25,588 nt of DNA from Acidobacteriota bacterium (lineage in GTDB: Bacteria > Acidobacteriota > Terriglobia > Acidiferrales > UBA7541). The notes under the pieces are model-generated. The model was not told the DNA's origin and ran no database searches. It saw nothing but the letters and a program-made list of their open reading frames with translations. This document shows, piece by piece, positions 1-7,125 of this stretch; position 1 is the first letter of the stretch; every line of letters starts with the position of its first letter. Made by a program: the position numbers and the translations under genes. The DNA lies in NCBI GenBank assembly GCA_003224135.1, contig QHYO01000133.1:1-25588 (forward strand), given 5' to 3'.

Positions 1-1
1 C

Positions 2-235
2 TACGAGTCCGCACGCGGGTATGTTTTCTTCGCGCAGAAAGATTATGCAAGCGCGCAAGACGAGCTGTCCGCCGATCCTCATTCGCCGATAGCAATTAAC
101 TGGTTGGTAGCCGCACGCGAAAAGCTGGGCAATCAAAAGGGCGCGGAGTCCGCTCGATTGCGCTTGAAGTTTCTGCGAGCCCCAACGGCGGAGTGGTATT
201 TGGCGACTCAGGCCAACACCGCTTCTGCCCACTGA
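2..235 (+). CDS. TPR-type protein, C-terminal end (5' partial)
   Basis: This is an open frame entering from the left edge and ending at TGA 233-235, giving 77 residues. The visible part reads YESARGYVFFAQKDYASAQDE, then ADPHSPIAINWLVAAREKLG. The alternating small and aromatic residues with a helix-turn-helix rhythm are what tetratricopeptide repeats look like. The last 25 residues carry no recognisable domain. The start and most of the protein lie outside the window, so no function can be assigned beyond a probable scaffold or protein-interaction role. It converges on the GlsB-type gene, with a strong hairpin between the two. Confidence 0.6.
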   Translation, partial: YESARGYVFFAQKDYASAQDELSADPHSPIAINWLVAAREKLGNQKGAESARLRLKFLRAPTAEWYLATQANTASAH

Positions 236-248
236 GTTTACCCCCGAC

Positions 249-295
249 TCAAGTCGCGCCTCGCCTGCCCTCCCCCGGCAGCCGGCGCGATTTGA
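249..295 (+). terminator. Hairpin between convergent genes, probable terminator
   Basis: Bases 249-260 and 284-295 pair over 12 bp with one G-T wobble. A smaller inner stem (CTGCC/GGCAG) lies inside the loop. The hairpin is followed by a short AT-rich stretch (ATTTAA) rather than a long T-run. It begins 14 bases after the stop of the upstream TPR gene and lies 25 bases from the stop of the convergent small membrane protein gene, so it may serve both directions. The structure was read by eye and no folding energy was computed. Confidence 0.55.
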
Positions 296-319
296 ATTTA
301 AGACGGACTCTCTGGAACC

Positions 320-568
320 CTAAGCTCTCTTCAACAGACGCGTGATCCACACCAGGATGACGGCGCCGACAAATGCCACGATAATCCCACCGATCAATCC
401 CCCGCCGGCTGAAATACCGAGTATCCCGAACAGCCAACCGCCCAGAACGCCACCGAGGATCCCGAGAACAATATCGATCAAGATGCCGTAGCCGCCGCCT
501 TTCATTACCCTGCCAGCGAGCCATCCAGCAATCAGCCCGACTACGATCCAGTAGATCAATCCGTGCAT
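320..568 (-). CDS. GlsB/YeaQ/YmgE-family small membrane protein
   Basis: The product is 82 residues and almost wholly hydrophobic, with three predicted membrane segments (about 4-20, 27-48 and 55-77) rich in glycine. The pattern IVVGLIAGWLAGRVMKGGGYG at the start matches the transglycosylase-associated (GlsB/YeaQ/YmgE) family, and the length is normal for it. Family members are inner-membrane proteins induced by general stress; the molecular role is not known. A clear AAGGAGG site lies 5 bases before the ATG. The gene lies 45 bases downstream of the DUF481 gene on the same strand and may be co-transcribed with it. Confidence 0.88.
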   Translation of the reverse strand: MHGLIYWIVVGLIAGWLAGRVMKGGGYGILIDIVLGILGGVLGGWLFGILGISAGGGLIGGIIVAFVGAVILVWITRLLKRA

Positions 569-613
569 TTCAGCCTCCTTAAAGGGATGGACAACGCGCG
601 GGCTATTCTAGTT

Positions 614-1735
614 TTAGAAGGTTCCCTTCCCAAAGGTCAACCGGAAGCCGGTCGACAGCAACAAATCGTTCCCCTTCAGCCCAAGTGGCGGATTCGAAAT
701 ATAGCGGTCACTAAAGGTCACCTGCCAGCCTAGCCATGAATTGATCTTCGTCACGGAATTCGCATCTAAAGTGACGCGGTAGTCTCCAGTTGAACTCACA
801 TTCGGAAAGAACGAAAGCTGTTCGCTCACTGCCGTTCGCGATCCCAGCTTCGTACCGAACGATTCGCCCGCCACGATTTCAGCGCTGTGGCGCGACTGTG
901 ATCCAACCAAGATCAGCGCCGGCGGAGGAGCCGGATTCGCGGTCGTGTAGGAAGAAAAATATTCCTGGTCGAAGCTGGCGCCACCAAACACGTCGAACTG
1001 AGTATTCTTGCTTTTGATCACGTGATATCCCGGTCCGCCACCGAGCACATTGCGAAGATTGAGATTCTGCAGAGCATCCTCGTCGAAATCAGTGAAGGCA
1101 AAAACATAGACACGCGAGCTCAGATTGAACTCATCGCGAACTCCACCATGAATCGCGTTTGCGTTTGTGACCGCAGGTGACTGCGCATTGTCTTTCGAAT
1201 ACACCTGCGTGTAATAAAGCGTCAGCTTATTTTGGGGCACGATGCGCGACGCCTTTCCTGCAATGGTTAGCGCAGTCGTCGACGAGTTGCCCTCGGTGAC
1301 GCTAAGTCCCAGATCCAACAGTCCGCTCCAGTAGTCGCGGAGACCAGGATGCTGCAAACGCTCCACCTCCGCCTGCTGAGCATCGTTGCGTACCACTTTT
1401 ACCGCGTCTGGCGCGGCAGAAATCGTGCCGGCATCCTTCGTCGCGATCTCAAGTTTTCCCTCTGCGGTGCTTATCGTTCCGGCGATCACGCGCCCGTCCG
1501 CAAGAGTGATGTGGAGGGGCTGTGAAGAAACGATACCTGTAACCGCGTCCCACGGAATTGTGACGTCACCGGCCAACTCCGTCTTGATAAGCAAAGTCTT
1601 GGCGTCATCATCAGTCTTCACGACCGAACCCGACAAGCGATCGCCATTTTTCAGCGTGACCTGGTCCGCTTGGACCCCCAGCACCATCAGCGACAACGAG
1701 AGTAACGTCAAAAGCAACGGTCGACGCATTCGCAA
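614..1735 (-). CDS. DUF481 outer-membrane beta-barrel protein
   Basis: The product is 373 residues. It starts with a Sec signal peptide (MRMRRPLLLTLLSLSLMVLG, cleavage probably near VQA). A small N-terminal region follows with two similar SH3-like units, LKNGDRLSGSVV near 28-39 and LADGRVIAGTIS near 77-88. From about residue 130 the protein has alternating beta-strands (YWSGLLDLGLSVTEGNSS, then LTLYYTQVYSKD) typical of DUF481, the YdiY/salt-induced outer-membrane protein family. It ends in phenylalanine (FRLTFGKGTF), the usual signature for assembly by the Bam machinery. An AAGGAG site precedes the start by 7 bases. It is divergent from the SAM hydrolase gene. The transported or bound ligand is not known for this family. 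Confidence 0.85.
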   Translation of the reverse strand: MRMRRPLLLTLLSLSLMVLGVQADQVTLKNGDRLSGSVVKTDDDAKTLLIKTELAGDVTIPWDAVTGIVSSQPLHITLADGRVIAGTISTAEGKLEIATKDAGTISAAPDAVKVVRNDAQQAEVERLQHPGLRDYWSGLLDLGLSVTEGNSSTTALTIAGKASRIVPQNKLTLYYTQVYSKDNAQSPAVTNANAIHGGVRDEFNLSSRVYVFAFTDFDEDALQNLNLRNVLGGGPGYHVIKSKNTQFDVFGGASFDQEYFSSYTTANPAPPPALILVGSQSRHSAEIVAGESFGTKLGSRTAVSEQLSFFPNVSSTGDYRVTLDANSVTKINSWLGWQVTFSDRYISNPPLGLKGNDLLLSTGFRLTFGKGTF

Positions 1736-1885
1736 TCTCCTTGCAAAAATTTGGGATTTTACTTCAGGGCGCGGGCAGAGCTGGGAACATCACCTGCTGA
1801 GCGAACTAAAAGTCTACTCGAAGCGCAAAGAAGTTCCTACGAAATCTCGCGTGACCGCGAAAATAAACTTATGTGCTGAAATGAA

Positions 1886-1914
1886 TATACTAGTGACTCC
1901 AGAAGAGAGGAAGG
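1886..1914 (+). promoter_or_regulatory. Possible -10 element and strong RBS of the SAM hydrolase gene
   Basis: TATACT at 1886-1891 is a good -10 match, but no convincing -35 sits 17 bases upstream. GAGAGGAAGG at 1905-1914 is a strong ribosome binding site that fixes the ATG at 1918. The 182-base gap between the divergent DUF481 and SAM hydrolase genes therefore probably carries both promoters. Only these elements are visible. Confidence 0.35.
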
Positions 1915-1917
1915 TTC

Positions 1918-2865
1918 ATGACACTCTGGCTACCGAAACGGTCGTATCTCGTATTTTATTTCCTGGCGGTAATCTCTTTCGGCTGCGCAAGCGCTCCTGG
2001 TTCGCGAGATGCAAACTCAGCTCCGCCGCGCCGGCCTACGATCGTTTTTATGACTGATTTCGGCACGGCCAACGATGCCGTGGCGATTTGCAAAGCCGTG
2101 ATCTTGGGGATCGCGCCTGACGCGCGGATCATGGACATCACTCACCAGGTGACGCCCTACCAGATTGAGGAAGCCTCCCGCTTCTTGTACGGCGTTACGC
2201 CGTATTACCCGTCAGGCACAGTGTTTCTTGTCGTCGTCGATCCGGGAGTCGGAACTTCGCGCAAAGCGGTGATCGTGAAGTCCAACAAAGGGCAGTTTTT
2301 TGTTCTGCCGGACAACGGGCTCGTCAGCGCTGTGATGGAGCGTGATGGCCTGGCGGGCGCCAGAGAAATTGCCAACCAGAACTGGATGATTCAGGCCGCT
2401 GTCTCTTCCACTTTTCACGGCCGTGACATTTTCTCGCCGGCGGCCGCGCACCTTGCCGAAGGCTGGGATTACACAATCGCCGGACCCGAGGTGCCTCAAC
2501 TGGTGCATCTCTCACCCAAAACGGCCAAACTCGACGAGAAGAGCATAAGCGGCGATGTCATCGGCCTCGATGATCCGTTCGGCTCACTCGTGACCAATAT
2601 CACCAGGGAAGAACTTGCGTCGCTCGGCTATTCGCTGGGCGACAAGCTCACCGTGCAGATTAACAAGAAGCCCGTGGCGTTACCGTACGTGCAGACATTT
2701 ATGAACGTGCCTGTCGGCGAATCGTTGCTGTACATCGATTCGCGCGGAAGAGTGGCAATCGCCGTCAATCAGGGCAGCTATTCCAAAAAGTACGGCGTCG
2801 ACCCTCCAGCAACGATCTACATTCCGAGGAAGGGCGGAACGCCAAAGCCCGTTCGAAAAAAATAA
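1918..2865 (+). CDS. S-adenosyl-L-methionine hydrolase (DUF62 family) with N-terminal export signal
   Basis: The product is 315 residues. From residue 41 it matches the SAM hydroxide adenosyltransferase (DUF62) family, relatives of SAM-dependent chlorinase and fluorinase that split SAM into adenosine and methionine. Conserved blocks are MTDFGT (45-50), VVDPGVGTSRKAVIV (106-120), PDNGL (131-135) and STFHGRDIF (164-172). The hydrolase triad Asp108, Arg115, His167 is present, favouring hydrolysis over halogenation. The first 22 residues are a basic-hydrophobic signal ending at Cys23 (SFGC). The lipobox is poor, because Phe precedes Gly and Ser sits at -3, so it could be a lipoprotein, a Sec substrate or a membrane-anchored protein. 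Export of a SAM-using enzyme is odd because SAM is cytoplasmic. The TDFG block lies 24 residues after Cys23. Confidence 0.88.
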   Translation: MTLWLPKRSYLVFYFLAVISFGCASAPGSRDANSAPPRRPTIVFMTDFGTANDAVAICKAVILGIAPDARIMDITHQVTPYQIEEASRFLYGVTPYYPSGTVFLVVVDPGVGTSRKAVIVKSNKGQFFVLPDNGLVSAVMERDGLAGAREIANQNWMIQAAVSSTFHGRDIFSPAAAHLAEGWDYTIAGPEVPQLVHLSPKTAKLDEKSISGDVIGLDDPFGSLVTNITREELASLGYSLGDKLTVQINKKPVALPYVQTFMNVPVGESLLYIDSRGRVAIAVNQGSYSKKYGVDPPATIYIPRKGGTPKPVRKK

Positions 2866-2880
2866 GTCACGCCGAACGAT

Positions 2881-2909
2881 TTGCGTTTTCACGTACGCCG
2901 GCGAACAAT
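2881..2909 (+). promoter_or_regulatory. Possible sigma70-type promoter of the thiolase gene
   Basis: TTGCGT (2881-2886) and AACAAT (2904-2909) are separated by exactly 17 bases, 36 bases upstream of the thiolase ATG. Both boxes deviate from consensus, so this is only a plausible promoter read by eye. A GAGG at 2937-2940 serves as ribosome binding site. Confidence 0.3.
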
Positions 2910-2945
2910 AGGCAATGCATTAGACCGAGATGAGACGAGGCAGCC

Positions 2946-4157
2946 ATGCCAGAAGCGGTAATTGTTTCCGCGCTTAGAACGCCCGTTGGACGCGCCTACA
3001 AAGGCACGCTGCGCGCCACCAGACCCGATGACCTCGCTGCGCTGGTGATCATGCAAGCTATCGCGCGCGTACCCGGCCTATCTGCGAGCGAAATTGACGA
3101 CGTAATTCTGGGCTGCGCGATGCCCGAAGGCGAACAAGGAATGAATGTCGCCCGTATTGCAGCTCTGCGCGCCGGACTGCCCGTTGAAACTTCCGCCATG
3201 ACTGTCAATCGTTTTTGCTCCTCGGGACTTCAGGCGATTGCGCTCGCAGCTGACCGAATCCGCGGTGGCGGAGCGGACGTGATCGTTGCAGGCGGTACCG
3301 AATCCATGTCCATGGTTCCAATGGGCGGAAACAAAATCTCGCCCAATCCGTGGCTTGTGGACAATTATCCCGATGCATACATCAATATGGGTCTGGGAAC
3401 CGAGAACATTGCGCGCAAGTTTGGAATCTCCCGCGAAGCGGCCGATCGTTTTGCCATGGCCTCGCATGAAAAAGCCATCGCCGCTATCGCTGCGGGAAAA
3501 TTCAAGGACGAAATTGTTCCCATCGAGGTGAAAACTAGTTTTCTGCCCTCGAGCGGCAATAGTTCCTCGGCAAAAGCGAAACAGCAAAAGCCTTCCACGC
3601 AGTCTGTACTTTTCGACACCGATGAATTGCCGCGCGCAGACACTTCGCTCGATGCCCTTGCCAAACTTAAGCCCGCGTTTCACGCAAAAGGCTCGGTCAC
3701 CGCTGGAAACAGTTCGCCGATGAGCGATGGAGCAGCGGCTGTCGTTGTGATGAGCGATTCGCGTGCCAAAGCATTGGGCGTGAAGCCGCTCGCGCGATTC
3801 GTCTCTTACGCCACAGCGGGCTGTCCACCCGAAGAATTTGGCATTGGCCCTGTCAACGCAATTCCAAAGGCATTGAAGTTGGCCGGACTGAAGCTGGACG
3901 ACATCGCCACAATCGAATTGAACGAGGCATTCGCTGCCCAGTCCCTGGCTGTCATCCAGCAAGCAGGGCTCGATCCTTCGAAAGTAAATCCGAATGGCGG
4001 CGCCATCGCGCTCGGCCATCCGCTTGGCTGCACGGGAGCGAAACTCACTGCTGGCATCGTGCGCGAACTGGAGCGCCGCAACGCCCGTTACGGCATGATC
4101 ACAATGTGTATTGGCGGGGGAATGGGCGCCGCCGGAATCCTAGAACGTCTGTCGTGA
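2946..4157 (+). CDS. Thiolase family protein (acetyl-CoA acyltransferase)
   Basis: The product is 403 residues, a normal length for a thiolase. It catalyses the last step of beta-oxidation (3-ketoacyl-CoA plus CoA to acetyl-CoA and a shortened acyl-CoA) or the reverse condensation. The nucleophile is Cys91 in [13 protein letters not shown]. The second active-site His358 lies in [17 protein letters not shown] and the acid/base Cys388 in [20 protein letters not shown] (324-332) is also typical. Residues about 201-221 form a Ser/Lys/Gln-rich loop not usual in thiolases. The acyl-CoA dehydrogenase gene 1 kb downstream acts in the same pathway, but a gene on the opposite strand lies between, so they are not one operon. 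FadA-like degradative use is favoured by that context. Confidence 0.93.
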   Translation: MPEAVIVSALRTPVGRAYKGTLRATRPDDLAALVIMQAIARVPGLSASEIDDVILGCAMPEGEQGMNVARIAALRAGLPVETSAMTVNRFCSSGLQAIALAADRIRGGGADVIVAGGTESMSMVPMGGNKISPNPWLVDNYPDAYINMGLGTENIARKFGISREAADRFAMASHEKAIAAIAAGKFKDEIVPIEVKTSFLPSSGNSSSAKAKQQKPSTQSVLFDTDELPRADTSLDALAKLKPAFHAKGSVTAGNSSPMSDGAAAVVVMSDSRAKALGVKPLARFVSYATAGCPPEEFGIGPVNAIPKALKLAGLKLDDIATIELNEAFAAQSLAVIQQAGLDPSKVNPNGGAIALGHPLGCTGAKLTAGIVRELERRNARYGMITMCIGGGMGAAGILERLS

Positions 4158-4181
4158 GAAATGCGCGGCCGGTTTGCGGAC

Positions 4182-4763
4182 CTATCGTCTCTGAATATCC
4201 GATTGCGATCTGGGCTCCGCTTCAATCATCAATTTTAGCCGCGCAAGATCTTCCTGCAATTTCCTTCGCGTCGCGTAGGTCAAAATCGGCTCAAAAATCT
4301 GATCGCTCATGTCTTGGAATCTTGTTTGAGATGAGAAAACCAGCCGCGTGTAGTCCCCGTCCGGCAATAGCTTAAATTTAACATTTCCGACAAAACTTCC
4401 GGCGGATTCCGTCGCGGGCGTCACGGACAATTCGAGCTCTTGGTTCGGAATCGCGCGAATGACTCTTACATTCAGCGACACGCGAAAAGTTCCGATAAGC
4501 TGGTCCAAGCGATAGGCATAATTGGTCTGCCCGGCCGGCCCGACGCTACCGGTTCGCTCCAGCTTTGTGACGTCGGAAATCCAGCGTCTAAGCAATTCAT
4601 CTGTCGTGATCCAGCGATACACTATCGGTGCCGCGCGATCGATCGTGACCTCTTCTTCAAAATAACCGCGATCACCGCGGCGCGCGGCGAACCACAGGAT
4701 CACAGCGGCGAGAAGTAACAATACAATCAGGAATTTCAAGGCCCGAGTCAAAAAACCACCCAT
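4182..4763 (-). CDS. Membrane-anchored SRPBCC (START-like) family protein
   Basis: The product is 193 residues. A single N-terminal membrane segment (about 8-27, LKFLIVLLLLAAVILWFAA) is followed by a basic stretch and then an SRPBCC/polyketide-cyclase-like fold. It begins EEEVTIDRAAPIVYRWITTD, continues LLRRWISDVTKL, and has the alternating strands FRVSLNVRVIRAIPNQELEL and FVGNVKFKLLPDGDYTRLVFS. Such domains bind hydrophobic ligands in a deep pocket; the ligand here is unknown. The start has an AGAGGA about 4 bases upstream. The gene converges on the thiolase, only 24 bases from its stop, with no clear hairpin in that gap. Confidence 0.72.
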   Translation of the reverse strand: MGGFLTRALKFLIVLLLLAAVILWFAARRGDRGYFEEEVTIDRAAPIVYRWITTDELLRRWISDVTKLERTGSVGPAGQTNYAYRLDQLIGTFRVSLNVRVIRAIPNQELELSVTPATESAGSFVGNVKFKLLPDGDYTRLVFSSQTRFQDMSDQIFEPILTYATRRKLQEDLARLKLMIEAEPRSQSDIQRR

Positions 4764-5160
4764 TCATCCTCTGGCTTTGCGCGAAGAGTTTTTCCTGAAG
4801 CAAATAGTATTACTCTCGCTCTACTTCTCCTAGCGAATCGGGTGGTGCCGTTTTGCAACAGCAACATCCGCCCTGCGATACTCCCACCCTTTCTCAAATC
4901 ACGGCCGTTTCCTCGCTTCCACCCGCATCAGGGAGTGTTTCCGGCTTCTCAAGCCGCCGCTCTTTTTTGCGCCACTCATTTTTTTCGCGTTCGCTCATTG
5001 CTAACTCCAACCACGTTTCAGTCCTGTGCCGGATAGTTGCGGCTGGTACTTACGATCAATTGCGACCCACCTTAGCCCGGAGTACAATCCGGTCGTAACA
5101 CTGTTTCGCTTGTTCAGTTTTCTTCGTTTTCACTTCGCACCATCTTCCCGGAGGCATCTC
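4764..5160. other. 397-base intergenic region upstream of the acyl-CoA dehydrogenase
   Basis: No gene can be supported here. Short open frames exist, but they have no ribosome binding site and no recognisable protein pattern. The region separates two divergent genes. It holds the acyl-CoA dehydrogenase promoter at its right end and presumably the promoter for the SRPBCC gene at its left end, where I see no clear boxes. Confidence 0.6.
5060..5088 (+). promoter_or_regulatory. Strong sigma70-like promoter of the acyl-CoA dehydrogenase gene
   Basis: TTGCGA (5060-5065) and TACAAT (5083-5088) are separated by the ideal 17 bases. Transcription would begin near 5095, leaving a leader of about 65 bases before ATG 5161. 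Because the promoter lies inside the longest possible open frame, it argues against the upstream start at 5026. Confidence 0.6.
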
Positions 5161-6954
5161 ATGGCAACCAGCATCATTACGAAAACTGCCGCAAAAGGTG
5201 GCAGCTTCCTGCTTGAATTCCCTGCTCCGGAGGACGTGTTCACCCCCGCTGATTTAACCGACGATCAGAAGTTGATCGGGCAGACCGCCGAAGAGTTTGT
5301 TTTGAAGGAAGTTCTCCCGCTCGCGAAGGATTTGGAAAACAAAAAGCCCGGTCTGATGGCGCAGCTCGTAAAGAAGGGCGGTGAGCTTGGCTTGATGGGC
5401 GGAGGAGTTCCCGAAGCGTATGGCGGTGCGGGTCTCGACAAAATTGCGACCACCGTGCTCACCGAAAAACTTTCCATTTACGGAGGGTTTGCGGTCACCC
5501 ATGGGGCGCACGCGGGAATCGGCACGCTGCCAATCGTCTATTTCGGCACCGAGGAACAAAAGAAAAAATATCTCCCGAAACTCGCCACCGGAGAACTGAT
5601 CGGCGCTTATTGTTTAAGCGAACCGCAAGCCGGCTCCGACGCGCAGAATTCGCTTACTCGCGCGGCACTGAACAGTGAAGGCACGCACTACGTGCTGAAC
5701 GGGCAAAAGATGTGGATCACCAACGGAGGTTTCGCGGATCTTTACATCGTGTTCGCAAAAATCGACGGCGAGAAGTTTTCCGCTTTCATCGTTGAGCGGA
5801 CCTACCCTGGATGCAAGCCGGGAAACGAAGAGCACAAGATGGGGATTCACGGGAGCTCGACGACTCCTGTATTCCTTGAGAATTGCAAAGTACCCAAAGA
5901 AAATCTCCTCCACGAAATCGGGCGCGGCCACATCGTCGCATTCAACATTCTTAATGCCGGGCGCTTCACGCTCGGAGCAAGCTGCGTGGGCGGCTCCAAA
6001 CACGTACTGATGACGGCTTCCAAATACACCAAGGAACGCAAGGCGTTCGGCAAGCAGATTGGCGATTTTGGTTTGATGAAAGAAAAACTGGCGGAGATGG
6101 CCATTCAGATTTTCGCCGTGGAATCGATGGTTTACCGCAGCGCCGGCAACATTGAAGCCATGATGTCCGCGGCAGCGGGCGACAAAGTTGCCCACTCGAT
6201 GAAAGTCCTTGAGGAGTATGCGATCGAGAGTTCGATTGCGAAAGTGTATGGCAGCGAGATGCTGGATTATGTCGTGGACGAGGGCGTGCAGATTTTCGGC
6301 GGTTACGGCTTCCACGAAGAATATCCGGTCTGCCGCGCGTATCGCGATTCGCGAATCAACCGTATTTTTGAAGGCACCAACGAAATCAACCGCATGCTGA
6401 TCGTGCAAATGTTGATGAAGCGCGCGATGGGCGGCCAGTTGGCCCTGATCCCCGCGGCAATGAAACTTGCGGACGAAATTCTTGCCGGCCCTTCGTTCGA
6501 GGAAACAACCGAAGGCGTGCTCGCTGAAGAAACGCGTGTGGTTGCAAACGCCAAGAAAATGTTTTTGCAGGCTGCCGGCGGTGCGGTGCAAAAGTTCCGC
6601 GACAAACTCGCCGATGAACAAGAATTGGTTGCCGCTCTGGCAAATGTCGTGATGGAAGTCTACGCAATGGAGTCGTGCCTGCTCCGCGCGCAGAAAGCCG
6701 CTACGTCGAAAGGCGAAGCCGCCGTCAAGACCATGATTGACGCGGCGCGCGTTTTTATCAGCGACGCGATGGAACGCCTGGAGCACGAAGCCAAGCGGGC
6801 GTTCGCCGCGGTTCACGAGGGAGACATGTTGACTACGCAAATGGCCGTGCTAAAGCGCTTCGGCAAACGGCGGGTATTGGACACCATCGCGTTGCGCCGC
6901 GGCATCGCTGCTGCTGTCCAGGCACAAGACCGATACCCATTCGAGGGACGCTAA
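5161..6954 (+). CDS. Acyl-CoA dehydrogenase, FadE-type with long C-terminal extension
   Basis: The product is 597 residues counted from ATG 5161, chosen because a GGAGG lies just before it and a promoter sits at 5060-5088; an in-frame start at 5026 exists but lies upstream of that promoter. It is a flavoprotein that introduces the 2,3-double bond into acyl-CoA in beta-oxidation. The N-terminal GGSFLLE (13-19) is typical of the roughly 595-residue FadE subgroup of Bacillus-like type. FAD/substrate-binding blocks are YCLSEPQAGSDA (150-161) and KMWITNGGFADLY (183-195). The catalytic base is Glu404 in RIFEGTNEINRM. Residues from about 425 onward form the extra helical domain of this subgroup, which ends in RFGKRRVLDTIALRRG. 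Partner electron-transfer flavoprotein genes are not in the window. Confidence 0.93.
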   Translation: MATSIITKTAAKGGSFLLEFPAPEDVFTPADLTDDQKLIGQTAEEFVLKEVLPLAKDLENKKPGLMAQLVKKGGELGLMGGGVPEAYGGAGLDKIATTVLTEKLSIYGGFAVTHGAHAGIGTLPIVYFGTEEQKKKYLPKLATGELIGAYCLSEPQAGSDAQNSLTRAALNSEGTHYVLNGQKMWITNGGFADLYIVFAKIDGEKFSAFIVERTYPGCKPGNEEHKMGIHGSSTTPVFLENCKVPKENLLHEIGRGHIVAFNILNAGRFTLGASCVGGSKHVLMTASKYTKERKAFGKQIGDFGLMKEKLAEMAIQIFAVESMVYRSAGNIEAMMSAAAGDKVAHSMKVLEEYAIESSIAKVYGSEMLDYVVDEGVQIFGGYGFHEEYPVCRAYRDSRINRIFEGTNEINRMLIVQMLMKRAMGGQLALIPAAMKLADEILAGPSFEETTEGVLAEETRVVANAKKMFLQAAGGAVQKFRDKLADEQELVAALANVVMEVYAMESCLLRAQKAATSKGEAAVKTMIDAARVFISDAMERLEHEAKRAFAAVHEGDMLTTQMAVLKRFGKRRVLDTIALRRGIAAAVQAQDRYPFEGR

Positions 6955-7125
6955 TCCGAGGGAGAGACAGGACGCAAGCTGCGCCAGCGACCGCAAATCG
7001 TTCTTCGCAAGAAAGTGCCTGATTGGAACATCGAAGAATTGGGCTTGTGCGCGTGGCTATGGAACTCCAATAGACTAGTGTGTCAGGTCAACGCATTCCG
7101 CTAAAACACGCGGAAGGCGCCGCAA

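Noticed and set aside
1386..2057. A 223-residue plus-strand frame spanning the DUF481-SAM hydrolase gap
   Set aside because: It is antisense to DUF481 and off-frame to the SAM hydrolase, and would leave no promoter space.
3078..4019. A 313-residue minus-strand open frame within the thiolase gene
   Set aside because: It is fully antisense to a clear thiolase, is rich in Cys, His and Arg as antisense frames of GC-rich genes are, and has no domain.
5614..6840. A 408-residue minus-strand open frame within the acyl-CoA dehydrogenase gene
   Set aside because: It mirrors the codon pattern of the real gene, has a His/Arg/Phe-rich composition without motifs, and lacks a ribosome binding site.
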